Origin: Clostridia bacterium
GTDB lineage: Bacteria > Bacillota > Clostridia > Oscillospirales > Acutalibacteraceae
Length of the DNA: 64,000 bases
Assembly (NCBI GenBank): GCA_030526115.1
Contig: JAUNDK010000005.1
Coordinates: 1-64,000 of the forward strand
Direction of reading: 5' to 3'
The notes beneath the pieces are model-generated. The model made no database searches. It had not been told where the DNA came from and saw only the letters and a program-made list of their open reading frames with translations. Both the position numbers and the translations under genes were made by a program. This document shows positions 8,792 to 16,448 of the stretch, in pieces (positions within the stretch are counted from its first letter, which is position 1; every line of letters begins with the position of its first letter).

Positions 8792-9901
8792 TTATAATGT
8801 AAGTGTTATGTTGTTGTCTGCGTCTGTAAGACCCTCCTGGGCTAAGATGTTCTCAAACACCTCAATATCCGCCTGAATGTCCATGGAATCGCTCTCGAAA
8901 AGCTGATCGAGTTTTTTCTCGAATGCCGTTGCGATAGTAACCATCATGCCCTCAATGGCAAACATGGTGGAAGCAATGGTTTCTCCCTTTACTGTCTGGC
9001 TGTCGAGCTTCTTGTAGTGGTTGAGAAGCTTGAGGGTTGTGGGCAGATAGTAATTCATGAACTTCTTTATCTCAGGGGGTTTTGTCGGGTTGTCTCTAAT
9101 ATATTCGAATATGTTTAGGCAGGCATTTTCAATTCTGTCGATTGACATGCTTATGCCCTCGCCGGGAATTTCCGCATTTGCCTCACGAAGGGCGATAATG
9201 TACCTGTTGCCTTCATCGATAACTTTGTCAATTTCAGGGTTGCCTGTCTGTTTTACGGTTGTTTCGGCACGGACTCTTGCTTCTTCGGCTTCCTGTCTTG
9301 CTCTTGCCTCGGCTCTTTCGGCTTCTTTGCCCATGTTCTCGAGTTCCTGCTCACGGCGTTTCTTTTCCTTTAAGCGCTCGAACTCCTCGTCCTCTTCTTT
9401 CTGAGCTTTCTTTTTTTTGAGAAGTTCAACGACATATTTGCCGAGGTAGTAACCGCCGAATCCTACACCGAGGCCGACTGCAACGCTTAAAAATTCACCG
9501 AAAGGAACCTCCGCAAAGGCGATTAATCCGAGAACAACCCAAGGCCTCTTCGGCCAGTTGAAGCCTTTTTTCTGCTTTGGCTTTGCCACAGGGGGTGGGG
9601 TAACGGGAGCACGGTTTATAGGCTTACCGGTATTGGGGTCGAAATTATAATTATTGGGGTTTACTCCTCTCGGAGGATTCTGACCCGATCCGTTATATGT
9701 TACTCTGCCATACTGCTGAGTGTTTACTGCTCTTTTTCCGTTATTAACACTGCGGTGAACTTCATCGCTCACGCTGTTTATTACATTGCCTATGTCATTG
9801 CCCAGCTGTTTTGCGCTGTTTCCGACATCTTTTGCTACTTTATATGAATATGAATTCCTGAATTTCTCAAAAATTTCATCCTCGAATTTTCTTTTACTCA
9901 A
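8792..9901 (-). CDS. xpaC: XpaC-family protein, membrane-anchored
   Basis: About 369 aa. I place the start at a TTG (9899-9901) because GGGAGA stands 10 nt before it, while the in-frame ATG at 9943 has no ribosome site. The N-terminal 110 residues are polar, with a Pro-rich linker before two hydrophobic segments (WVVLGLIAFAEVPF and FLSVAVGLGVGFGGYYLG). A Lys/Glu/Arg-rich coiled coil follows (about 170-225), then the XpaC domain to the end. XpaC was named for hydrolysis of 5-bromo-4-chloroindolyl phosphate; its true role is unclear. It pairs with TelA immediately downstream. Confidence 0.8.
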   Translation of the reverse strand: MSKRKFEDEIFEKFRNSYSYKVAKDVGNSAKQLGNDIGNVINSVSDEVHRSVNNGKRAVNTQQYGRVTYNGSGQNPPRGVNPNNYNFDPNTGKPINRAPVTPPPVAKPKQKKGFNWPKRPWVVLGLIAFAEVPFGEFLSVAVGLGVGFGGYYLGKYVVELLKKKKAQKEEDEEFERLKEKKRREQELENMGKEAERAEARARQEAEEARVRAETTVKQTGNPEIDKVIDEGNRYIIALREANAEIPGEGISMSIDRIENACLNIFEYIRDNPTKPPEIKKFMNYYLPTTLKLLNHYKKLDSQTVKGETIASTMFAIEGMMVTIATAFEKKLDQLFESDSMDIQADIEVFENILAQEGLTDADNNITLTL

Positions 9902-9997
9902 TTCGGTAATATCTCCCTTCTCAACAAGAAAAGTTATTAACATATCAGGAATAACATGTGGAAAACTTTTCCGATGGAATATTATGGTTCAAATTAC

Positions 9998-10026
9998 ATT
10001 TTACATTGATTGTTTAACGCTGTCAA
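9998..10026 (-). promoter_or_regulatory. Promoter of the xpaC-telA-TPM unit
   Basis: Minus strand TTGACA (10021-10026), 17-bp spacer, TAAAAT (9998-10003). Confidence 0.7.
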
Positions 10027-10188
10027 ACTAATAATTTGTGAATATTTGTTTACATAAGTATATATAAAACTCTGAAACCATACAATGCATTTAATATATG
10101 ATTATGTGTTACTTTTTTATGATTTATACATAATTAACGGGGATTATTTTGCCCTGAGATACCAAACTGACACAAGCACAAATAAATG

Positions 10189-10217
10189 TTGACATTCATG
10201 GGCTTAATAATTAAAAT
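10189..10217 (+). promoter_or_regulatory. Promoter of the first MATE gene
   Basis: TTGACA, 17-bp spacer, TAAAAT. Together with the opposite promoter at 9998-10026 it accounts for most of the 386-bp divergent gap between xpaC and the exporter; the rest is AT-rich with no gene. Confidence 0.65.
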
Positions 10218-10287
10218 AAATGTGGACTTACAAATAGTTAAGCACTTAATAATATATTAACTAATAAATAAAGAAAGAGGTTTGAAA

Positions 10288-11643
10288 ATGAACGACAAAC
10301 AGGACTTTACCACGGGTTCCATCTCCAAAAAGATGATAGGCTTCATGATTCCCGTACTCGGTGCCCTCATACTTCAGGCGGCATACAGCTGTGCCGATAT
10401 GCTGATAGTAGGCCGTTTCGGTACCACAGCCGGTATAAGCGGTGTTTCCACAGGGTGCGGAATTGTGAATATGGCAACCTTCACCGTAACATCCATCGCC
10501 ATGGGCGTTACCATACTCATGGGCAGATACATAGGTGAAAAGAATACTCATAAACTAAACGAGGTTATAGGCGGTGCGATATTCTTCTTCGCCATTGCCG
10601 CAGTTGTGCTCACTTTTGGTATGATAGCCTTCGCAAGACCTCTTGCGGTAATTATGCAGGCTCCGGAAGAAGCCCTCGACCTTACCGTAACATATATAAG
10701 AATATGCGGCGCCGGTTTCATATTTGTTATTGCCTACAATGTAATAAGCGGTATTTTCAGAGGAATAGGAAACTCCAGCCTGCCTCTTATCTTCGTAGCA
10801 ATCGCATCTGTTGTAAATGTTATCGGTGACCTCATTCTTGTTGCAGGCTTCAAGATGAATGTAGCAGGTGCGGCTATCGCAACTATTTCAGCTCAGGCAA
10901 TAAGCGTTTTACTCTCACTGCTCATCATCAGAAAGCAGAAGCTTCCTTTCACAGTAAAAAAGGAATTCATCAGACCTAACAGAGAGATAGCAAACTTTGT
11001 TAAGCTCGGTGCTCCACTTGCACTTCAGGAGTTTCTCACAAGCCTTACTTTCATGGCACTCAACGCTTTCATCAACCGTCTCGGTCTCGATGCTTCAGCG
11101 GGTTACGGCGTTGCCCAGAGAGTACAGCAGTTTGTCATGCTGATTCCGGTTTCCATCATGCAGTCAATGGCTTCCTTTGTTGCCCAGAATGTTGGCGCAG
11201 GCAAAGAGGACAGAGCAAAGAAGGGCATGTTCTTCGGTATGGGCTTCGGCGCTGTTATCGGTATTTTTGTTGCCCTCGGCGTATTCTTCTTCGGTGATGC
11301 GGTATCCTCCGTGTTCTCTCACGATCCTCTCGTTATCGGAAGAAGCTTCGAGTTCCTCCGTGGTTTTGCACTGGAAGCAGTTCTCACCAGCTTCCTCTTC
11401 AGCTTCATGGGTTACTTCAACGGCCACGGCAGAAGCCTGTTCGTTATGATTCAGGGTCTTTTACAGTCCCTGTTTGTAAGACTTCCAATGTCCTACTTTA
11501 TGAGTATCATCCCGAATGTAAGCCTCACTTACATCGGTCTTGCAACTCCGACCGCAACTTTATTCGGTATTGCAATCTGTTTTGCATATTACATAATTGT
11601 TCAGAAGCAGATGAAGAAAAAGCCTTCTCCGCTTTACGATTAA
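10288..11643 (+). CDS. MATE-family multidrug exporter
   Basis: A 451-aa, 12-helix membrane protein from the ATG at 10288 (GAAAGAGG ends 7 nt before it; the in-frame TTG at 10282 is too close to that site). MatE features include QAAYSCADMLIVGRF near the start, FRGIGNSSLPL, and the repeat in the second half, QRVQQFVMLIPVSIMQSMAS. These carriers swap Na+ or H+ for cationic drugs or metabolites. It has its own promoter and terminator. Substrate unknown; a second MATE gene lies 2 kb downstream. Confidence 0.88.
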   Translation: MNDKQDFTTGSISKKMIGFMIPVLGALILQAAYSCADMLIVGRFGTTAGISGVSTGCGIVNMATFTVTSIAMGVTILMGRYIGEKNTHKLNEVIGGAIFFFAIAAVVLTFGMIAFARPLAVIMQAPEEALDLTVTYIRICGAGFIFVIAYNVISGIFRGIGNSSLPLIFVAIASVVNVIGDLILVAGFKMNVAGAAIATISAQAISVLLSLLIIRKQKLPFTVKKEFIRPNREIANFVKLGAPLALQEFLTSLTFMALNAFINRLGLDASAGYGVAQRVQQFVMLIPVSIMQSMASFVAQNVGAGKEDRAKKGMFFGMGFGAVIGIFVALGVFFFGDAVSSVFSHDPLVIGRSFEFLRGFALEAVLTSFLFSFMGYFNGHGRSLFVMIQGLLQSLFVRLPMSYFMSIIPNVSLTYIGLATPTATLFGIAICFAYYIIVQKQMKKKPSPLYD

Positions 11644-11649
11644 ATATTT

Positions 11650-11694
11650 TCCGTCGAAACGATAGGTTTATCACTTTCGCTTCGGCGGATTTTC
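11650..11694 (+). terminator. Terminator after the MATE gene
   Basis: TCCGTCGAA/TTCGGCGGA arms with a G-T pair, followed by TTTTCTTT. Confidence 0.6.
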
Positions 11695-11792
11695 TTTGTA
11701 TTTCGCTTGATATTTGGATATTTCGGTGATATTATAGCAATATATGGAAACGATACCATATATAATGGATTTTTCACAAAGAGGTAATTAAA

Positions 11793-12641
11793 ATGAGCAA
11801 TATCAGATACGGTTTACAGATGTTCGGCTGCAGTGCCGATTTCAGAAAAGACACGGACTTTTTCTTTAAGACAATGAAAGACTACGGATACTCAATTATA
11901 GAGCCGTGCATAATTTTCGGTGAGGATGAATTCAGGGCAAACGCCATTGCATCGGGTAACGAGAAAGCAGCCGCCCTTGCGGACCTCGTCTGGACAGAAA
12001 AGAGCGCACCGAAGTTTTATGAGGACATGAAGAAATATGGTCTCGAGCTTGTCTCTGCCCATGTTTTCGGTGCGGATTATGAGAAGATGATGCCTATGAT
12101 GAAGGAGTTTGCTAAGACCACAGGACTTAAATCCTATGTAATAAACATTCCACAGCAGGCAATTGACGAGCCTTTCGGGTTTGTAAAAACTCTTGACTAT
12201 GTTGCGGATGAACTGGAGAGCATAGGCGTGGAGCTGTGGCTTCACAACAGCGGTAACGATTTTCGCAAGAAGGTCAATACAGAAGACGGAGAGATGTTCG
12301 TATATGAGTATCTTTTAACCCACTGCGAAAAAGCATGGGCACAGGTGGACACAGGCTGGGTTATGCCCGGAGGAATTGAGCCGCAGGATTTCATGAAAAA
12401 GTATGAAAGTAAACTTCGCGCAATTCACTTCAAAGATCTGCACGAGAATTTCGATGAGCTCGGATTCCCGAAGATGTTTGCGATTCTCGGAGAGGGCAGA
12501 ACAGATGTTAAGGTCTGCATGGAGCTTGCCCCACAGGACGGCTCAGTTCCTGTATATATAGACCAGGATATGCCGATAAGCGGTGACATTTTCGCGGACA
12601 TGAAAAAATCCATAGATCTTCTGCATTCCCTTGAGAAATAA
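11793..12641 (+). CDS. Sugar phosphate isomerase/epimerase family protein (TIM barrel)
   Basis: A 282-aa protein of the AP-endonuclease-2/xylose-isomerase-like barrel fold. Visible metal-site strands are LVSAHVFGAD, LWLHNSGND, WAQVDTGWV and RAIHFKDLHE, with His/Asp/Glu ligands at strand ends in the usual order. Members isomerise or epimerise sugars, inositols or hydroxypyruvate. It is followed by the HAD phosphatase after 56 bp and then a MATE exporter, perhaps one metabolic unit. The substrate is not predictable. Confidence 0.75.
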   Translation: MSNIRYGLQMFGCSADFRKDTDFFFKTMKDYGYSIIEPCIIFGEDEFRANAIASGNEKAAALADLVWTEKSAPKFYEDMKKYGLELVSAHVFGADYEKMMPMMKEFAKTTGLKSYVINIPQQAIDEPFGFVKTLDYVADELESIGVELWLHNSGNDFRKKVNTEDGEMFVYEYLLTHCEKAWAQVDTGWVMPGGIEPQDFMKKYESKLRAIHFKDLHENFDELGFPKMFAILGEGRTDVKVCMELAPQDGSVPVYIDQDMPISGDIFADMKKSIDLLHSLEK

Positions 12642-12658
12642 GCTGAGTTCTGATACAA

Positions 12659-12684
12659 TTATCGGTAACGCTTTTTACCGATAA
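12659..12684. promoter_or_regulatory. Perfect hairpin ahead of the HAD gene
   Basis: TTATCGGTA acgctttt TACCGATAA, a 9-bp perfect inverted repeat directly adjoining the ribosome site AAAGAGGA of the HAD gene. There is no T-run after it, so it is more likely an RNA structure or operator affecting translation than a terminator. Confidence 0.45.
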
Positions 12685-12697
12685 AGAGGAACTTAAC

Positions 12698-13366
12698 ATG
12701 AATTTAAGAGATTACGAGCTTTTTATTTTCGACTGCGACGGAACTCTGGTGGATTCCATGCCCATGTGGGGGAATATCACCTACGATTTCGCAGATTACA
12801 AGGGAGTTCACGCCCCTGAGGGACTTTCCACTATAATGAACAGCATGAGCCTGCACCAGTGTGCTGATTACTATGTGAACAAGCTGGGTGCAAGCGGTAC
12901 TGTGGAAGAGGTTGCGAACGAAATAACCGAGTTTGCGGCTGAGGGCTACCGTACAAAGGTACCTGAAAAGCCGAGCGCAAAGGCTTTTCTAAATTTTCTG
13001 AAAGAAAACGGAAAACACATAGCCCTTGCGACAGCTTCGGATATAAGTGCTTTAAAGCCGTGCCTCGAAAGGCTCGGTATGTACGATTTTATTGAGTATG
13101 CGGCATCGTGTGCAACCGTGGGCAAAAGCAAGGAACATCCCGATGTTTATCTTGACTGCTGTGAGCATTTCGGAATACCGATGGAGAAATCGATAGTTAT
13201 CGAAGATGCCCTCTATGCGGCAAAGACAGCAAAGAACGCAGGATTTACCCTCATAAGCATGGCTGACGAATGCCACCCCAAAGAGGACAGCGCTGAACTC
13301 GGGAAAATAAGCGATGTTTACATCAGTGATTTTGCGGAACTTATGAAAGAAGGGGAGATTAAATGA
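12698..13366 (+). CDS. HAD-superfamily phosphatase (beta-phosphoglucomutase-like)
   Basis: A 222-aa protein with the four HAD motifs: FDCDGTLVDSM (nucleophile Asp), ATASD, a Lys in VGKSKEHPDV, and VIEDALYAAKTA. A helical cap lies between motifs I and II, as in the phosphatase/phosphoglucomutase subfamily. Substrate unknown; sugar phosphates are usual. Its stop overlaps the next start (ATGA), so it is translationally coupled to the MATE gene. Confidence 0.82.
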   Translation: MNLRDYELFIFDCDGTLVDSMPMWGNITYDFADYKGVHAPEGLSTIMNSMSLHQCADYYVNKLGASGTVEEVANEITEFAAEGYRTKVPEKPSAKAFLNFLKENGKHIALATASDISALKPCLERLGMYDFIEYAASCATVGKSKEHPDVYLDCCEHFGIPMEKSIVIEDALYAAKTAKNAGFTLISMADECHPKEDSAELGKISDVYISDFAELMKEGEIK

Positions 13367-14769
13367 AAAGATTTAAGGAGAGGTTTATAGGAGACAGAGC
13401 ATTTTACAAAATGCTGCTCTCTCTGGTGCTTCCGCTTATCATTCAGCAGGGCATAACGAGCTTTGTAAACCTGCTGGATAATGTAATGGTAGGCGGCCTC
13501 GGAACAGAGGCAATCTCCGCTGTTGCCATAGTAAACCAGATTATCATGGTGTTTAACCTGGCGATATTCGGCGGACTTTCAGGTGCTTCCATATTCTCTG
13601 CCCAGTTCTTCGGCAAGAAGGACATGGACGGCGTAAAGCAGACTTTCCGATTCAAACTGATGCTCGGTGTTACTGCGGGAATAATCTCCATAGTGCTGTT
13701 CATATTCTGCGGAGAAAATTTCATTAAGCTGTTTCTGACAGGGGACAGCGGTAACGGGGATATTGCCCTGACCTTAAGAGAGGCAAAGGAATACCTTGCG
13801 GTAATGCTTGTGGGTCTTATTCCGTTTGCGCTTGTGCAGACCTATACAGGTACGTTAAGAGAATCAGGCGAAACCAAGGTGCCTATGATAGGTTCAACCG
13901 GTGCGATTTTAATCAACCTTGCACTTAACTACTGCCTCATCTTCGGTCACTTCGGCTGCCCGGAACTCGGCGTAAAAGGTGCGGCTATCGCAACAATTAT
14001 AGCAAGGTTCTTCGAGCTGTTCTTCATAGCAGGATATACTCACCTGAAGGCAGAGACAAAGTTCCCGTTCATGAAGGGCGTATATAAGAGCCTTTATGTC
14101 TCAAAAGACCTTGTAGGTCAGATAGTAAAGCTTGGTTTTCCGCTTCTTGCCAATGAGGTGTTGTGGAGCTTCGGTATGACTTTAATATCCCAGTGCTACT
14201 CCACAAGGGGACTTGAAGCTGTGGCGGCGGTCAACATCACCAATACAATATGGAATCTGTTTTCCATAACAATGATTGCAACAGGTAACGGAATCTCCAT
14301 TCTTGTAGGTCAGAAGCTCGGAGAGGGCGACAAGGACGGTGCAAGAGTTACAGATAACAGAATGCTGTTAGTTACAATAATCGCTCACCTTGTTATGGGA
14401 GGTCTGCTGTGTGCATTCTCCGGGGTTATTCCAATGCTTTATAACATAGAACCCCAGGTAAGACAGCTTTCCACAAATCTGCTTCTGTGCGCAGGACTTT
14501 CACTGCCGATTCATTCCGTGGTACATGCCTTTTACTTTACATTAAGAACAGGCGGAAAAACCGTGGTCACATTCTTTTTTGACTGCGTATATACATGGGT
14601 GGTATCGGTTGCGTTGGCATACTGCCTTGCACATTTCACAGATATGCCTGTGCTGGGAATGTATGCGTGCCTTCAGTTCATCGATATAGTAAAGGTTGTA
14701 ATTGGTGCGGCACTTATAAAGTCAGACTTCTGGCTTAACAACATAGTAAACGAAATAGATACAAAATAA
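13363..14769 (+). CDS. MATE-family exporter, second copy
   Basis: A 468-aa, 12-helix MatE protein (SFVNLLDNVMVGGLGTEA, TGTLRESGETKVPM, GNGISILVGQKLGEGD). It overlaps the HAD stop codon by 4 bp. It differs clearly from the exporter at 10288, so the two are distant paralogs. Co-translation with a phosphatase suggests export of a small metabolite, but nothing fixes the substrate. Confidence 0.88.
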   Translation: MKRFKERFIGDRAFYKMLLSLVLPLIIQQGITSFVNLLDNVMVGGLGTEAISAVAIVNQIIMVFNLAIFGGLSGASIFSAQFFGKKDMDGVKQTFRFKLMLGVTAGIISIVLFIFCGENFIKLFLTGDSGNGDIALTLREAKEYLAVMLVGLIPFALVQTYTGTLRESGETKVPMIGSTGAILINLALNYCLIFGHFGCPELGVKGAAIATIIARFFELFFIAGYTHLKAETKFPFMKGVYKSLYVSKDLVGQIVKLGFPLLANEVLWSFGMTLISQCYSTRGLEAVAAVNITNTIWNLFSITMIATGNGISILVGQKLGEGDKDGARVTDNRMLLVTIIAHLVMGGLLCAFSGVIPMLYNIEPQVRQLSTNLLLCAGLSLPIHSVVHAFYFTLRTGGKTVVTFFFDCVYTWVVSVALAYCLAHFTDMPVLGMYACLQFIDIVKVVIGAALIKSDFWLNNIVNEIDTK

Positions 14770-14787
14770 AGAAAGAGAGAAATATAA

Positions 14788-14991
14788 ATGACAGACGCAA
14801 AACTTCAGAGAATCAACGAGCTTGCAAGAAAGGCAAAATCAGAGGGTTTAACTCCTGCGGAAACAGCGGAGAGAGATAAGCTCAGAAAAGAGTATATAGC
14901 GGCATACAGAGCAAGCCTTCGTGCACAGCTCGAGAATATCGTAGTTGTAGAGCCTGACGGAAGCGAACATAAACTCCCACGCAGAAAATAA
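14788..14991 (+). CDS. DUF896 (YnzC-like) small protein
   Basis: A 67-aa, highly charged helical protein with the DUF896 pattern RINELARKAKSEGLT, ERDKLRKEYI and the conserved middle RASLRAQLENI. Family members such as YnzC are short helical hairpins of unclear role, some linked to the SOS response. The ribosome site AAAGAGAGA stands before it and it closes the operon with the MATE gene. Confidence 0.85.
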   Translation: MTDAKLQRINELARKAKSEGLTPAETAERDKLRKEYIAAYRASLRAQLENIVVVEPDGSEHKLPRRK

Positions 14992-15012
14992 ATTTTCAAG
15001 TAAAGTTTTCGT

Positions 15013-15275
15013 CCACCTTTTTCAAAAGGTGGCAGAGCTCGAGACAGAGTCTCGAAGCATATTTGCAGAAACCTGAAATTTTATGAAAACAGAGCGAAGC
15101 TCTGAAATGAAAAGAGTCAGGCACAGGAGTCGAAGAAAAATGATATTAATCATTTTTCGAGCAATCTGTGCCGGCCCTTCTGATGAAGACAAATTCAGAA
15201 AAGAAACGCAATGCGACAGCATTGCAAACTGAAGAAAACAGGTCAGGAGCGAAGCAATCTGACCGAACCTTCTGA
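15013..15275 (+). repeat. Block of nested hairpin repeats, non-coding
   Basis: The gap between DUF896 and the propeller gene holds a chain of perfect hairpins: CCACCTTTT/AAAAGGTGG (15013-15032, also a possible terminator), TCGAGAC/GTCTCGA (15039-15055), CAGAGCGAAGCTCTG (15090-15104), GGCACAG/CTGTGCC (15120-15172) enclosing GAAAAATGAT/ATCATTTTTC, GCAATGC/GCATTGC (15208-15225), and GGTCAG/CTGACC (15241-15264). Two units share the frame cAGG-n-CAGGAG...GCAATCTG-n-CC...CCTTCTGATG. A third, related copy is at 44335-44400. No protein-coding signal is seen. It looks like a small mobile or amplified palindromic element family. Confidence 0.7.
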
Positions 15276-15354
15276 TGGCGGCTAATCAAAAGCTTAAAGA
15301 AGCTTTTATATAAGGTAAAACGGATTTAAAAATCAAAGAAAGGATTTTTTCACT

Positions 15355-16254
15355 ATGGCGTATGACAGAGAACATGACATCTCATATCTTGAGACCTATG
15401 ACATCGAAACAGGGGAGAGAAAACTCCTTCACACCTATGATTTTCTGATTGAAGCCCCCAACTGGTCCCATGACGGAAAATTCATGACATTCAACTCAAA
15501 GGGTAAAATCTATAAGTACATTATAGAGACCGATGAAACAGTCGAGGTGAAATCGGGAAATATTGTCCACTGCAATAACGACCATGTGCTTTCCCCTGAC
15601 GGAAAGAGCATAGCGGTTTCCGACAACACTCACCCCGATGAAAAGTGGGGATTCTCATCCTATGTTCACATTGTTCCGTTTGACGGCGGAGAGCCGAAGC
15701 AGGTCACACCGAATTCACCGAGTTTCCTGCACGGATGGTCCCCTGACGGTGAAACCCTCGTTTACTGTGCCTTCCGTGATATGGAAAACGGCGCAGACAT
15801 TTACGCTATCAATGTAAACGGCGGAGAGGAAACAAGACTCACAGATGCGAAGGGTCTCAATGACGGACCGGAGTTCTCACCCGACGGAAAGCATATATGG
15901 TTCAACTCCGTCAGAACAGGACTTATGCAGGCATGGAGAATGAATGCGGATGGTTCCGGGCAGACCCAGATGACTTTCGATGAGGGCTGGAACACATGGT
16001 TCCCGCACATCTCACCCGATAACAAAAAGGTTGCCATGATTTGCTACAAGGCAGGCGACCTCGAGCCGGGCGAGCATCTGCCACATAAGAATGTGGAGCT
16101 TCGCACCATGAATGCCGACGGATCTGATGTAAAGACCGTGGTTAAACTCTTCGGTGGTCAGGGAACAATGAATGTCAATTCATGGTCACCGTGCTCAAAG
16201 AAATTTGCCTTTGTGTCATACAGAATCAACGAGGAATTTGTTACAGAGGACTGA
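15355..16254 (+). CDS. TolB-like beta-propeller protein (PD40 repeats)
   Basis: A 299-aa protein of repeated WD40-like/PD40 blades, each carrying the SPDGK-type turn: WSHDGKFMTF, LSPDGKSIAV, WSPDGETLVY, FSPDGKHIWF, ISPDNKKVAM, WSPCSKKFAF. There is no signal peptide, so it appears cytoplasmic, unlike TolB itself. Similar stand-alone propellers in gut Clostridia are often annotated as Tol-like or oligogalacturonide-lyase-like. No catalytic residues can be named. AAAGAAAGGA lies upstream of the ATG and a terminator closes the gene. Confidence 0.75.
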   Translation: MAYDREHDISYLETYDIETGERKLLHTYDFLIEAPNWSHDGKFMTFNSKGKIYKYIIETDETVEVKSGNIVHCNNDHVLSPDGKSIAVSDNTHPDEKWGFSSYVHIVPFDGGEPKQVTPNSPSFLHGWSPDGETLVYCAFRDMENGADIYAINVNGGEETRLTDAKGLNDGPEFSPDGKHIWFNSVRTGLMQAWRMNADGSGQTQMTFDEGWNTWFPHISPDNKKVAMICYKAGDLEPGEHLPHKNVELRTMNADGSDVKTVVKLFGGQGTMNVNSWSPCSKKFAFVSYRINEEFVTED

Positions 16255-16270
16255 TATCGGTAAAAGCTAA

Positions 16271-16302
16271 AAAACCGCTTCGTTAAATCGGAGCGGTTTT
16301 TC
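16271..16302 (+). terminator. Terminator
   Basis: AAAACCGCT/AGCGGTTTT stem followed by TTCC; AT tails on both sides. Confidence 0.75.
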
Positions 16303-16448
16303 CTGTCTGCTTTGCATAATTATTGAAAAAAGATTAAATCTCACTTTAAATTTTTGTATATAAGTGGTAAGATATTTAAATCAGTATGTTATAAATATAT
16401 CAATTTATAAATAATATCGGGAAGTTCCTGGAAAGGATGATTAACAAA

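Noticed and set aside
15022-15222. 66-codon minus-strand frame in the hairpin block
   Set aside because: It lies wholly in palindromic repeats and has no translation signal.
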